A stretch of 64,000 nt of DNA from Dactylellina haptotyla (GCA_031310005.1 CM062385.1:3162001-3226000); one strand, 5' to 3'; counted from the first letter of the stretch, positions 11,809-24,151 are shown. Translations and numbers: made by a program. Notes: generated from the sequence alone by a model not told the origin.

Positions 11809-14800
11809 TTTCCGCGGGAATCTTTGGAGTCGAGCTCGCGAGCCGAAAATGGTTCCTGATGATGCTAGGATGGATATAAGAGCTTATAATATTGGCAAAC
11901 CCGATTGGTTTGCAATCGCACCATCGGAAGGAGATATATAACTCAATTGATCAAGCCTCGTACCGCTAGTACATCTCATGGAAAAACACACACCTAGAAC
12001 CTAAGAGCTCTTATCCTGCTAGATTGTCGAAATATACAATATTTCTCAATATTAAACAGCGATAAGGAGGAAGATTGAGATATCAAATATCACGAGCATG
12101 GCATTTTATTTAGAGCACTGGGGAATATATTCGAATAAGAGCTGTTTCTGTGTGGCTAGAAGGGATCGATAGGGTCCTACTGAATCCAATATGATCGCCA
12201 ACGCCCCTAGATGAACACCATGCTAGACTCTCCATGTACGCTTATGCGGCGTGCATATATAGCCTGAGCCTGTTGGCCACGAACCCCCCGGAACTACTCT
12301 AGAAAGTCGATACCTACTTGAACTGTACCGTCCTAGCGATGCCGAGTAGGCGCCTATCAGAAAGGAGCAAGTCGACTCCTCTCTCAACGCCCTACTTTCT
12401 AGCGTTCCACCCTATGCAAGTACGGCAGATATACGTTGAGAATGGCCCTGGAAGCCATGGACCCCGACCTCTGGCTAGAAGGACCCACTTGCATACCAAG
12501 GCTTACTTGGCTGATCTTCACCTTTCAGAGGTGGATATCTGAATGGATATCTACGGACGGTCTTTGGGGATAGCCGAAAACAGGTTTACATAATTGTGTC
12601 CATAACCTGGCGGGTGGGCAAAGTTAAGGGTCCGATCACGCCATTGACCTCACCTTCCTGATATTTCTTCCCCGCGATTTATTGGTTCTACTGTATGAGC
12701 CATTGGTGCATTGAAGGGTATAGCCACAGAGGAAGCCATCGTACCAATTTGCTATTGTATTGGGTTTTATTTCACAAACATAGCGGATACACTCTCTTGT
12801 TGTTAATTAATCCATCTGGTCGCAGAATCAATTGATCAAATTACGTTACTTACATTCAGAGAATATTCATTTCACAAATCTCTATTACAATTACCGAGGA
12901 TATGGGCTTTTTATTATACCAAACGGGCCCTTACGGATTTTCAATGCATGCACGCAGCCGAATGCAGGGCCGGTATATTGGTCTCACCGTTTCGGAATCC
13001 CATAATTTTGGGGCCGTCGTCGCCGCGATGCTGATGAATGCTATAACATCGAATTACTAACTCTGACCGTGTAACGCAGAGCAATGGGAAGGAGAACACA
13101 GCTAAATAATAAAGGGTAGGTGCAGAAGCATGAAGAATCGAAGCAGGACGACCGTATAAGGTACGTACCAACGAACATTTCATCCAGTAGCACGGATTCA
13201 GGGGCAAAATATTAAAAACCTACCCGGCTTGAAAGGGACATGAGCAGTTTTTTGCAAGTGGCTTTCATGAATTCAACAGAATTGCTTGAAGCCATGCGAA
13301 TTCCATGGATTATTTTCCCTCTTGCGTGCTCCTGGGCCCTACCTATCGATACCGTATCCCGAAGGCGATCACCCGCAGCTGACAAGCCCTTAATTTTAAG
13401 CCTTCCTTGTGGAGCTGCCTCTCCTGGGCATTCTCCTGGGCGCGGCTTGGAATAAGAATCGCAGATCGAGAAACCGGTCTCTTTGAAAGAATTTCGGTTT
13501 TTGTTGATCATGTCTGGGGCCAGCTGGTCGCGGTCGGGCGACCTTGAAATCGGGACTCGATTGGCTGGTGGAGATTGTGTTGTCTTTGGGATCTTTTCAT
13601 GCGACCACAGTTCTTTTGGTAGGCAGCCATTGGCGCACCACTCTAGTCAAGGTGGTTGGTCGATAGCTTCCAAACATCGCGACTTGTCGGAATAGGAAAG
13701 TGAGAGGCTTTCGATAAGGTGTTCCAGAAGCATTTGCGCTGGGGCCTGTGGAGCCTGCAGATGCAGATGCGAACGGACGCGGTCGCACTGACATCCGAGT
13801 ACTGGGCGATGGTGGCGCTCAGTGTGCATCTTCACAAATAAGCTTACCGGATGCATTGAGACCCTCTGTGTACAGTGCTCAATGCTCGTCATCGTTGTTT
13901 GACTTCTATATGGGTCTCACCGGTTCCTTAGTCGGCTTCACAAACCTCGGAGATTTCGTGTTCGGTATACGGCGAGAGCCTTCGTGGTCTCCATGTCCGA
14001 TATCGCATCTTGAATTTGACCGTCGTTGGGCTGAATCACAATACGGAATGCAAGGAGCCGAGAAGACACCTACTCGAACGGTATACACTGTGCGAGTTTA
14101 AACATATGCTTAGCCGGTAGACTAAGTTTTGTTTGGCAAATCGCGACATCGAAATACCGGGTTGCGAAAGAGGGGAAAAGACCGCCTTAGGAGCTTGCCG
14201 GGGCAATCCGGCACTCACATTCATAAAGATACGAAGGTAAAAGCGCGCGACATTACCCAATGGAGCAGGCGGAACAAAGGAACCTTCGTGTCTTGGAAAC
14301 CTTGACCGAGCTTATCAGAAACCAAAAGTCGAATCGATTGGGGGCTTTCGTGGAACCGAGGACGTCAATCATACCATACTATTATAAACCGAGTGGCGAA
14401 GTATTACCTTTACCTCTACTTTTGTGAACGAACTAGGAGGGCAGGCGGGCAAGGTCAGTGTGACCTGCTAAGACCTTCTGGAAATGTTAGGTGACGATTA
14501 GGTCGAATTTAGGAAGCTGGGAAATCCAACAGTGCTGAGATGCTAGATGCCCGCGTGCGCATGACTGGCGCTAAACTGGCATTCCCATGTCAGGGCTGTC
14601 GAAGAACGCCTGGGAGAAGCAAAGGGGAGAATTAACTCTAAATCAAATTTCCCGGGGTATCGTTGATTCGTAGATGCACCTGAGTACGCCGTAAACCACT
14701 GATATCTCGATGCCAAACTCGTATGCTTCCCGACCGAATGTCAGATCTGAGTCGCACTTCCAGAAATAAAATGGATTAAAATTGCCAAAAATATCACAAT

Positions 14801-16379
14801 TCAAGCCGACGCTGTAAATGGAATTCGATTCTAAAACTGGAACCTGTGCGACTGGCTACAGCGCCGATGTATCACGGAAATGATATGTCAGGATGCTGAC
14901 ATTGTATTGATGGCCACTTGATAGCATGAAAAAGAAAGCAGCTTGGGGATTGGCCCACTTGGGTAATTTTGAACTTGGTTGCTTTTGATCGGTCGATTTC
15001 GCATAAAGTGCAAGGGGATGTTATCATCAACTGGGAGGAGGCTTTCCCCGCATGGCAGCCACGAACAATAATGTTTACAAATGTACAATGTGACGGGTGG
15101 CCAAGCTTTCCCGCCTCGAAGAGTATCTCGGGTACAGTGGTACAGATTTGGTAAAAACAGCATAGAACGTAAATCCTCGTCGTAATTGATTGAAGGTTTT
15201 GGTTTCGTAAGAGTGGGGCGAGCGGAACACCTTGTGAAACGGCAACCCATCTACATCGCTGGTAATAAATGGATCGGTTAACGAAGAGATCAGTCGGTGA
15301 CAGGTCATCGGCGAATTGGAAAGTCGGATGTAATTTGTTTCAAACACCAACATTAGACACAAATAATAGCAGTGGATCATATAATCCAGCTGACAGCTAA
15401 TGATAGCCAGAGCATTAACGAATTGGTGGCAACTTCACGAGTGTTATTTCCAACGCTGGACGTCATCAACCTTCTGTTTCAACTGATAAACTCTATCGCG
15501 GGATTACAAGTGGTTCGTAAGATTCATCCAGCCTTATTTCCTCCTGTCAATCCTTCGTGATGTTACTTTGGTGTTCCCGGTTTCGGAGACCGATGGTCCC
15601 AAAAAGGCAGTTCGCCTTTTTGAACCCCTGGCTAACCAGCTTGGCCACCAGCCAACGAGGGAGCGAGCGCGATTCCTCGAATCGCTAGCATACTCCCGTA
15701 CTCCCAGGGGGTCTCCACCAAAATCGCCCGCTGCACCGCTGCGCCGCTACTCCAAGTGTCCAGATATCTCCATTCATTCCTCTTCTTGTTTCACATACAC
15801 ACTCAATTGTGAAATGTTGGATAGCGCGAAAGTTCGCAACGCATGCACAATCCACATGCGCAGGTTCGAAATGCTCTTCGGAATAGGGGCCGTATATCGC
15901 TAACCACGGGCAATGGACTTATGTTCTGGGCTTTCCTGAGTTCCTGGCGCCCAAATATCCGAAACTGAGAGGAAGAACACCGCGACACATTCATTATTCT
16001 TAGCCCATATTTGCCTTCCATGATAGGGTTAAGGCGTCCCGCAGCCTGCATGGCGAGCATTTGATATGTATCTGGCGGAGTGGAGACCCTGTGCACATGC
16101 TTGTACCCCTACATTAGGTGCAGCTGCGGGTGACCCCCCTGCTTTGGCGATCGTCATAGGAATTGGGGTGCCGCAATTAATTAAAGCACTGGCACTCAAT
16201 CGCTGTTAACTTTACAAGCCTCGCACGGGGATGGCGGCCTAACAGGGTTCTCATATCTACCATCACGAGTAATGGCGACTAGCCGACTTCCCCATTGGCA
16301 TACCTGTTGGTCAGGCCAAACTGCTACTTCCCGGGTTGGGATTGGACTCCTGGTCAGAATAGATACCGACTATCACGGT

Positions 16380-16830
16380 TTAGGCTTTCGTGCTCTGGTC
16401 TTCGGACAATGCCTGGCAGTCTCCGGCCATGACTGATATGCAGGCGACTAATCGATTCACATCAGCAAATGTCGGCCTATACGGCATCCCCTTCTGCGGC
16501 GGAAATATACTCTCAGGCCATATATTCTTAGCTTCTGTTATCAGCGAAGGGCAATGATCGTACAACATCCCTACCTCTTGGGATCCACTATCGCCTCGGC
16601 CTGGGCGCGCTGCTCCGGAGGACTCGTATAGGGCCCTCTGAAAGGTGTATTAAAGAGCGATGATCGCCAGTCTTCCAGAATCCTATCCAGCATCTCATCC
16701 TCATTCTCTCTCGAATCCACCTTTAAAACAGTGGACGAAGGTGCTTATCATTGGTATCAGTGCAACCCAGTGAAATCTGAAGTTTAACAACGGCTTCTGC
16801 TTCACTGAGCGTTCCATACCAGTCGGTCTT
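16380..16830 (-). pseudogene. Possible gene remnant, unknown family
   Basis: On the minus strand several adjacent segments look like real protein but do not join into one frame. About 16820-16755 reads TDWYGTLSEAEAVVKLQISL. About 16735-16577 reads as an acidic helix-like stretch containing EMLDRILEDWRSSLF and PFRGPYTSPPEQRAQAEA, ending VDPKR before a stop. 16568-16380 continues in another frame with ITEAKNIWPESIFPPQKG. A GTTGC donor and TTTTAAAG acceptor could splice the first two, but the third needs a splice I cannot place. I recognise no family. It could be a decayed gene or a real gene with unusual introns. Its upstream end abuts the S8 protease promoter. Confidence 0.35.
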
Positions 16831-16846
16831 TCTCAACGGAATTCCT

Positions 16847-16853
16847 TATATAA
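16847..16853 (+). promoter_or_regulatory. Candidate TATA box of S8 protease gene
   Basis: TATATAA about 110 nt upstream of the protease ATG, a normal spacing for a fungal TATA element with a short 5' leader. Confidence 0.5.
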
Positions 16854-16962
16854 ACTTTGGAATCCCCCCTCTGCTCGAGATCTCGGGTCTTTTGAGGAAC
16901 ATCGACTTATATCTGTTCTGTCGGTCCTGTCACTCTTTTGACATCATTGTCGAACCGGAATC

Positions 16963-19617
16963 ATGCATTTGCAGACCTTCCTCACCTTCGTTGGGCTCTT
17001 GTCCCCCGCGCTCGCTCAGCGCATCCTCCCCGGTGCATATATTGCTGAAATCAAGAATACCGTGAGTCGGTACTATTGCTCCTATAAAATGTAGCAACTA
17101 CTAATATCAATTGTTGAATAGAACCCCAATGGCTTCTTGGACAAGGCCCGAAGCAACGGTATCAAGGTTCGCCACCGTATGAGCCTCGACCAGGAGACCA
17201 ACATCTTCAACGGTATCTCCTTCGATCTCGAAGATGACACTGTCGAAAATAGAGCCAAGATCAACTCCTGGGGTGAAGTTATCTCCCTCTCCCCAGTCAG
17301 GCTTTACGATGCTGCGGCCCCAGTTGCCAGCAGAGTTACCCGAGATGTCGCCCGCGCTATCAGCAAGCGCGCCCAATCTGGAGCGGCCACCGATGTCTAC
17401 CCACCACACGTCCAGGGAGGAGTTGATAAGCTCCACGCTGCAGGTTTCACCGGCAAGGGTATCAGAATCGCCGTCGTCGACACTGGTATCGACTACAACC
17501 ACCCTTCGCTGGGTGGCAAGTTCGGTCCAGGAAACAAGGTCGCTTTCGGTACCGATTTGGTCGGTGATGCTTACACTGGTGCTAACGCCCCAGTTCCGGA
17601 CAACGACCCAGTTGACTGCGCCGGTCACGGTTCTCACGTTGCTGGTATCATTGCTGCTGTCGACAAGGACTTCACCGGTGTTGCCCCAGAAGTCACTCTC
17701 GGTGCTTACAAGGTTTTCGGTTGCCCAGCTCAGTCCGCATCCAACGACGTTCTCATCTCCGCTTTCCTCCAGGCTCAGGCTGACGGTGTCGACCTGATCA
17801 CTGCCTCCATTGGTGGTGCCAGCGGTTGGACCGAGGACCCATGGGCATTGGTTGTTCAGCGTATCGTTGAATCTGGTGTTCCTTGCACTATCGCCGCCGG
17901 AAACGACGGTGCGGAAGGTCTCTTCTACGCCTCTGGTGCCGCTGATGCCATTGGCGCCATTGCTGTCGGATCCGTCAACAATATTAACTCCCCTGAAGTC
18001 CTCACCTCCGCCAAGTACTCTTCTGCCTCTGCTAAGGACAAGACCTACGGCTATACCGGTGCTACTGGTTCTTTCGAATCCGAAACCTATGAGCTCTACG
18101 TTCCAGTCGCCAACGGTCAAATATCTGATGGTTGCTCCGGTATTACAGGCGATGCTGCCACCCTTGCTAACAAATTGGTTGTTATCAAGCGTGGTACTTG
18201 CACTTTCGATGCTAAGGTCCAAGCCGCTGTGGCCAAGGGTGCTAAGAATGTCATGATTGTCAACAACGTTCCAGGAACCATCGAGGCCTCTGTTACCGTC
18301 AAGGGAGTCAATGTCGGTATGGTTGAGCCAGAGACTGGTGATGCTTGGCTCAAGCTCGTCACCGCTGGAGAGACTATCTCTACTACCTTCGACAAGGATG
18401 CTCCAGTCTTCATCACCGCCGTTGCCAACCCTATCAACGGTGGCTCCATGTCCATCTTCACCTCTTGGGGACCAACCAACGAGATGCTCCAGCGCCCACA
18501 TATCTCTGCTCCAGGTGGTAACATCCTCTCGACCTACCCACTCATCTTCGGTGGATACGCCGTTCTGTCTGGTACTTCCATGGCCACTCCATACATCGCT
18601 GGTGTCGTTGGTCTCTACCTCCAGAAGGCTAAGAATGAGGGTCGCACTGTTACTCCAGCTGAGCTCCGTGTCGGTCTCACCACCACCGGTAAGCCATTGG
18701 TCTTCAACGACGGAACTAAGAACTCTACTTTCCTCGCTCCAGTTGCCCAACAGGGTGGTGGTCTCGTCGATGCCTACAGGTTCCTCAACTCCCAGCACTC
18801 CGTCGACACCGAGCTCCTTGAGTTCAATGATACCCAGAACTTCCACGCTTCTTTGGACTTCAAGATCACCAACAATGGAAAGTCGGTCGCTAACTACAAG
18901 CTCACTGATCTTTCCGGTGCCACTGCCTACACCACTGCTGAAGGCTCCATCCTCGCCCAGGCTTTCCCACCAACCCTCCTTGAGTCCTACTCCGTTGTCA
19001 GCATCGAGCCAAGCACCCTCTCCATCAAGCCAGGCCAGTCTAAGCGTGTTGTTGTCCGTGTCACCCCCCCAACTGGTCTCGATGCGGCTAGAATCCCAGT
19101 CTATGGTGGATGGGTTAGCATTGCCGCTGATGGCGCCGATGTCCTCAAGATCCCATACATGGGTGTTGCCACTGCCATGAAGCACGCTACTGTCACCAAC
19201 CTCGAGGAAGGTTTCCCTGTCCTCCTCAACTACAAGAACCAGAGCATCACCGCCAACAGCACCTCCCAGAAGTACCCACCTGGAATCGCCTGGGGTCTCG
19301 CTCTCGGCTCTGCCATCGTCCGCGTTGACGTCGTCGCCGTCTCCAAGCCAGAAACCAACGACGTCACCGTCTTCACTGATTCCACCATCGGTTCCTTCCC
19401 AGGTTACCCAATGTACTGGAACCCAAGAACTCCAGCTGGTGAGAACACCACCACCCTTTGGAACGGCCGTATCGTCAAGAAGGAGGGTGACCCGTCCATC
19501 AAGGTCCCAGCTGGTACCTACAAGTTTGTCTACCGTGCTCTTAAGATCACCGGTCGCAAGGAGACTGGCCGTGACTATGAGCGTTGGGAATCCCCAACTT
19601 TCGAGTACTCTCCTTAA
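16963..19617 (+). CDS. Secreted subtilisin-like serine protease (S8) with PA insert
   Basis: Exons 16963-17061 and 17122-19617 encode 864 aa. The 60-nt intron has a GTGAGT donor, a CTACTAAT branch site and an ATAG acceptor. Residues 1-18 are a signal peptide ending ALA. An I9-like propeptide follows, with a possible dibasic cleavage at SKR near residue 116. The catalytic triad is clear: Asp153 in AVVDTGIDYNHPS, His202 in GHGSHVAG and Ser519 in LSGTSMATP; the oxyanion Asn294 lies in AAGNDG. A protease-associated domain is inserted at about residues 355-420 (VVIKRGTCTFDAK). A C-terminal fibronectin-III-like region, about 590-830, completes a subtilase of the minor extracellular protease (Vpr) type. 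Secreted proteolysis for nutrition is the expected role. Codons are strongly biased (Pro mostly CCA), suggesting high expression, and this bias also keeps a 692-codon antisense frame open. Confidence 0.96.
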
Positions 19618-19991
19618 GTTACTCGAAGTAACTTTCAGATTTTTTGTTTTGATTTAGCCATTGTTCTCAGTATTCTCTCTAATTTCCAAGATAGAATTAG
19701 TGTATAATACGTGAAATATCCTTGGGCACTGTCGGTGATGAGCATTCCTTTTTTTCGCCCTTTTGATTCCCGATTACCCTTGCAGCATTCCTTTGTTTTT
19801 TTTTTTAGCAATACCCCATACCCATAACTTGTACATACTATACCCACCCGATCTTGTTGAAAAGCTTCCTTTTCAAAATTTATCTGTGTACATATTTCTA
19901 GATACCTATCAATGATTGAAAGATCTATCATTTATATATTCGTTTCTATACGTAGAACTATTGTGCTTGTATGTCTCACACAATAAAATGG
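19618..19991. other. Convergent 3' intergenic region
   Basis: About 370 nt between the stops of the S8 protease and the minus-strand F-box gene. It is T- and A-rich, with a T-run near 19796, and holds both 3' ends. No gene is seen. Confidence 0.6.
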
Positions 19992-21280
19992 TTATAGCAG
20001 CAAATATGGCCGCTCCACCCATATGGGACACCCATCCGGTTTTCGAGCCACTTCAAAGCGCAGTTCCTCGTCTTCCAACACCAAAAATTTGAGACTTGGT
20101 AGCTGCCAAACTACTTTCTCGACGAGATTCCAAAAATCTTTATCTCTACTAGCGTACGGTTGATCAGTCACCTCTAAAACCCGGAGTTTCTGAAAAATCT
20201 GTAAGTCTGGGACCTATCCACCGATCAAAGTTAGCATCTCCGGAAAAAATACAACTGTAGCAACGGGGTTCGGATCTCACCGCCGGGAGTGTCCAGTCAA
20301 GCCAACGACCGCACACCCAATAAGGACCCCTCAAAACCTCGACTTGTGAAAAGTCTGTATCTATGAGATTTGGAGGTGGTATCGCACTAGGTAGCACCTC
20401 ATAGGACAACTCCTTGACATTATCGACTGGTAGGAGAGGAAACTGCATGCCCCACAAATCCTCCAATTTCTCCGATTTTGCAAGCTCGAATATATTTAAG
20501 AACAATTCGAGTTTTGTAACTCTCCTGCAAGAGTTCCCGGTTACTCTTACAAAATTTTGGTAGAAGAATGGGAACGAAGTCAAATTATCAGAACCCCCAG
20601 TTGGTGTGTTGATCCGAAAACTAAACCGCTTTAAATGTTGAAGAGGCGGTGTGGGATGTAGTTCCACCTGTTCAAGATCGCCTTCAGTGCACGGTCGAGA
20701 GGAGTAGGATAGCCGTCTCCGAATGATCAGTGAGGTAAGTTTTCGTTTCTTGGCAAGAAAGTGGTTTAAGATGGCCCAGAATTCGGACCAATTGATATCG
20801 CGGAGGTGCATGTCGTAGTGTTCGATGGTTGTTACTTCGGGGAACGAATTGAGGATACTGAGGTACTTTTCAATATCCGGTTCTGCGGGATCTTGAGGTT
20901 CCCCTTCTATTAATCCCTCGCCTCTCTTGTTCCATTGCGTGATATGAAGGTTTAGATGTCTGATAAAAGGAGTAGAGTTTATTAGCTTGGACAGTCCTAT
21001 AGCCATCGCACCATGGATTATTCCTAGGTTTATTTCATGCGATATGGGACTGCATAACTACGTACTTGACGTGAATGCCATGTTTTTGGAAGCTTTCGAG
21101 CTTCTTCCTCCCTGCCCCGTGGAGCTCATCCGGGTACCGGAGGGTATAGCGTTTGTAAAGATTCGGGATAACAGCTTGATGCCATCTGCGGGAGACCTTA
21201 GAAAGAGCAGCGAGGTCCTCCACTTCCAGTTCCGCGTCGTCCAAGATCTGGATCAGGATCTCGGTGGGGAGGGAGTCCAT
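19992..21280 (-). CDS. F-box protein with leucine-rich-like C-terminal region
   Basis: Three exons, 21280-21066, 20959-20281 and 20213-19992, give 371 aa with closed phase. Intron 1 (106 nt) has donor GTACGT, branch CTAAT and acceptor ATCAG. Intron 2 (67 nt) has donor GTGAGA, branch GCTAAC and acceptor GATAG. The start MDSLPTEILIQILDDAE begins the F-box (about residues 1-45), which binds Skp1 in SCF ubiquitin ligases. The remainder has repeated LRxLxL-like turns (HVKHLNLHI, LQIFQKLRVLEVTD, LPSLKFLVLEDEE), typical of the substrate-binding half of fungal F-box proteins. The splice sites were chosen because they restore these continuous segments; a second acceptor choice for exon 3 differs by only a few residues. 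The frame is open upstream of the ATG, but the F-box consensus fixes this start. The substrate is unknown. Confidence 0.85.
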
Positions 21281-22888
21281 GTGAACTGATATTGTGGTGC
21301 GGTTGAGCCTCAGGGGTAACACCTGCAGATGCGGGGACGGTCTAGGGTTCGTCGACAAAAGCGGGACTCTGCATAGGCAACTTGCAGATTCGAAGTCAGA
21401 AGATGCAACATGTATTCCTTCGACCTGCGTCGGGTGAATACCCAACTTCTTATCCCTGCTGCCCGCTCGCGACATGTGCTCTTGCGCTTGTGGCGTGATG
21501 AATGGACCAACACACTTTTTGCAACATTTGTTCACATTTTTTGGTACGTCGAGTTTTTAATGACTGCACACACCGATATAATGGCCATTAGTAAATCCTA
21601 TCTTCGGAATTTCTCATCTGGAAGTAGAAACCGGATCGAGACGGAGAAAATATCTAACGCTCATAAATTAGTCGTCGGATATACACATATTGAGATCATA
21701 TGCCTCGCCGTCTAGACCTTGCCGATCATGGAAAGTCGGCCGAAGAATAAAGTTAAAGTTTATACACTGCGGCTCTGTGCCTAGGGATAAAAAGTATAAT
21801 TTTCAGCCGATTTCTTGTGAGCAAGGGCTATATTGAGGCTCGATCTCCAACGGAATATTCCGGCCGGATATTGATAGTTCCGGTGGGTATCGTCAAGTCT
21901 AGGCAGGATTTGTTTGATAATCAAGGAACAGTTTTTCCAGCAGTGATGGATTAATACCGTTGTAGATATCCAGACTGGCAGTCTAGGTAGTAAGTGATTT
22001 GCGCAATTGCCGTACATGTTAACGAGCATCCTTAGAAATATCGTAGATGACTTTTGCGCCACATCAATATCTGGATCTATGAAATGGTAACAGCAGAGAT
22101 AACTCGGCTCGAACTAGTGACCGTTTGGCTAGAGACTAAGGTATTATTGATTAGAGGCAGAAAATCGGAATGATATCGGAACTGGACATATCTCGGATCT
22201 CCTAGATCCCGTTTCCATGTTTTCGGGAACGGAAAACTCCTTTGCCTCATTTTCGAATGGATGTTAAAAACTTTATATGCTATCAACTCTCGCTTGCGGT
22301 GATGAGAAGTTAACGAGCTCGCCTATGACGCACGTGTAAGTCTCAAAACCAAGGAAAGGCACCAGGAATACCTATGCCACAAGACTTTGTCGGCCACCTC
22401 CGTATATGTCAGTGAATGCGGTTAATTCCGTTTGAGTCGTGTCATATTTGTATTAATAATTCGGCTTCTATATGAATTCGTCATGACATCCGATTTCGAT
22501 GCCTGTTGGTGTTTCATATCGGCTTGGCCGGATATACACAATCGGCATATTGGGAGCCGGAGTGGTAGTGGACTAGGAAAAATGGATTACTGCATGAATG
22601 TAATTTGAATAATGCTGTCTATCTTTATGTTATCATATAATTCTTTACCCCTCGCCTCTATATCATACAATTGAATGTTACTAGATATGCGAATCATTGA
22701 AAATATGAATCATGAAAAACGTGAAAAGAAAAGAAATTCCTTCTAAGCCAAAAAAACAAATGCTCGCTTATAAAAAAATTCCAAAAGAAAAGAATGCGAT
22801 CTTCAATGACAATAACTCCAGATACCCCTCCCTCTGTAAAAAAGAATAAGTTTTTGCACCGATAGTGCGGTGTAGCTCGATTGCTTCA
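21281..22888. other. Intergenic, no gene seen
   Basis: About 1.6 kb. The first part is the upstream region of the F-box gene; the A-rich last 200 nt hold the 3' end of the minus-strand A1 protease. Short frames are present, but none can be supported. Confidence 0.55.
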
Positions 22889-24151
22889 TCAGTTCTTCTT
22901 GGTTGCAAAACCAACCTTGTCATTCTTCATATCGAAGACTGCGTAGTTGGCTTTGAAAAAGATATCACCATAGATGTATGGTAATGCGGTATTTTGGGCA
23001 CCAAGGCTCTGTAAGCTACCAAAGCAGCTGACATTTTGACCATCGAGAGCTACATAGTTCATGTATTTCCCAGGGATTGTTGCAAAAGAGCCTCCAAAGG
23101 GAACCTGAATATCGGGGAGTGTCGCAGAGCAGGGGAAGACCCAGCCACCTCGGCTTGCGACATATTGGGAGGAAGGAACTTTGCTGTAATAAGTCTTGAC
23201 GACTTGGTCGCTCATAAGAAGCAGAGTAGTACCGGTATCGAGAACAGCACCGTTGGAGGAACCGGCTGTATCAGTGAACTGTTGAGTACCAACTTTGTAT
23301 CCTTTACTAGCATCAATCAACCACCAGCCTTTAGAGAGAGCACTGCTATGGAGGGCTTGGTAGGTAATAGATCCGGTATATCTCTCGGGATCGATGAAGC
23401 CGAATGTGTAAGCACCAACCGCGCCAGGTCTTAAATCCGCAGTGAAGACGCCAGATCTGAGGCTGCTCATTGCATTCGCGAACCAGGTGCCAGATCTTTG
23501 CGGGGAAACATTATTGTATGCAGAATAGCCCAATCCCACAAGGCCATCAATGCCAGATTTGGAAACGAACTTGCTAGAGACCGAGGTTGCTGCTTGAACT
23601 GCCTGGCTTGTGACAGTCGCTGACCCTATTTGGACCTTGTCCATATAGACGACACCAGCAGCTTTGGAGCCATCTGCGTAGCCAATGCTCCAAGTGTAAC
23701 CGAGCTTCTTAAGTGATCTACCATTTGGAGTGTAGAGATTGTGACTACCTCTTTGATCTGCTGGGGTAACGGAAGAGAATACCCATAGGGCATTACTTCC
23801 AGTGTCAAAATTCAGATTGAGAGTGTTCACGCCAACTTGAACTGGGCACCAGTACTCGACGTCTCTACTCGTAGGTGTAGCAGCCACGCTTGCAGAATCT
23901 TGCCTCTTGTGATGTGTATTTCCCTCTGATAATTGCAAATTGTTTGCAAATTCTAAGAGGGTAGCGGGCATCTCGATTCCGTCTCCGTATCTTTGATATG
24001 CTTGATACATTGCGCTTAATGGGTCTCTCTTTGTATTAGAAGTATGAACTACGGGCACTGTGAACCCTTCATTCTGTGTTTCTGGTAGAGTAACTGGAGC
24101 AGCTAGTGTGTAGCTTGCCCATGCTGCTGCTAAGAGGAAAGTGGAATGCAT
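22889..24151 (-). CDS. Secreted pepsin-like aspartic protease (A1)
   Basis: Single exon, 420 aa, the usual length of fungal aspergillopepsin/endothiapepsin precursors. Residues 1-18 form the signal peptide. The propeptide runs to the dibasic HKR site at about residue 83. The two catalytic aspartates lie in NFDTGSNALWVFSS (DTGS 116-119) and AVLDTGTTLLL (DTGT 305-308). The flap tyrosine is in SIGYADGS near residue 158, and a C-terminal IYGDIFFKANYAVFD matches the family. Cleavage of proteins at acidic pH outside the cell is expected. Two cysteines (FPC and VSC) would form the usual single disulfide. An additional Cys102 sits in YWCPVQVG, where relatives normally have a Thr-Pro pair, leaving an odd number of cysteines. 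Confidence 0.95.
   Translation of the reverse strand: MHSTFLLAAAWASYTLAAPVTLPETQNEGFTVPVVHTSNTKRDPLSAMYQAYQRYGDGIEMPATLLEFANNLQLSEGNTHHKRQDSASVAATPTSRDVEYWCPVQVGVNTLNLNFDTGSNALWVFSSVTPADQRGSHNLYTPNGRSLKKLGYTWSIGYADGSKAAGVVYMDKVQIGSATVTSQAVQAATSVSSKFVSKSGIDGLVGLGYSAYNNVSPQRSGTWFANAMSSLRSGVFTADLRPGAVGAYTFGFIDPERYTGSITYQALHSSALSKGWWLIDASKGYKVGTQQFTDTAGSSNGAVLDTGTTLLLMSDQVVKTYYSKVPSSQYVASRGGWVFPCSATLPDIQVPFGGSFATIPGKYMNYVALDGQNVSCFGSLQSLGAQNTALPYIYGDIFFKANYAVFDMKNDKVGFATKKN

Larger units (their letters stand above)
10127..16962. other. Long gene-poor stretch
   Basis: Almost 7 kb without an intact gene I can support. Short frames are scattered on both strands, with stops breaking every extension I tried. 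The first 200 nt should be the FMN reductase promoter. A CGACAA repeat lies near 11791. The last 110-120 nt are the S8 protease promoter. Coding-like debris at about 16380-16830 (minus) is described separately. Decayed transposons are possible here, but I see no terminal repeats or recognisable reverse transcriptase or transposase motifs. Confidence 0.5.

Noticed and set aside
12118-12545. Transposon reverse transcriptase remnant
   Set aside because: Translation in all frames is broken by stops, and I could not find conserved polymerase or integrase motifs.
17107-19185. 692-aa minus-strand open frame
   Set aside because: It is the antisense shadow of the S8 protease, whose motifs and intron are unambiguous. 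The antisense product is low-complexity Gly/Ser/Val/Asp-rich.
21281-21535. Upstream extension of the F-box reading frame
   Set aside because: The frame stays open to 21535, but the F-box consensus begins at the ATG at 21280 and the extension has no family similarity.
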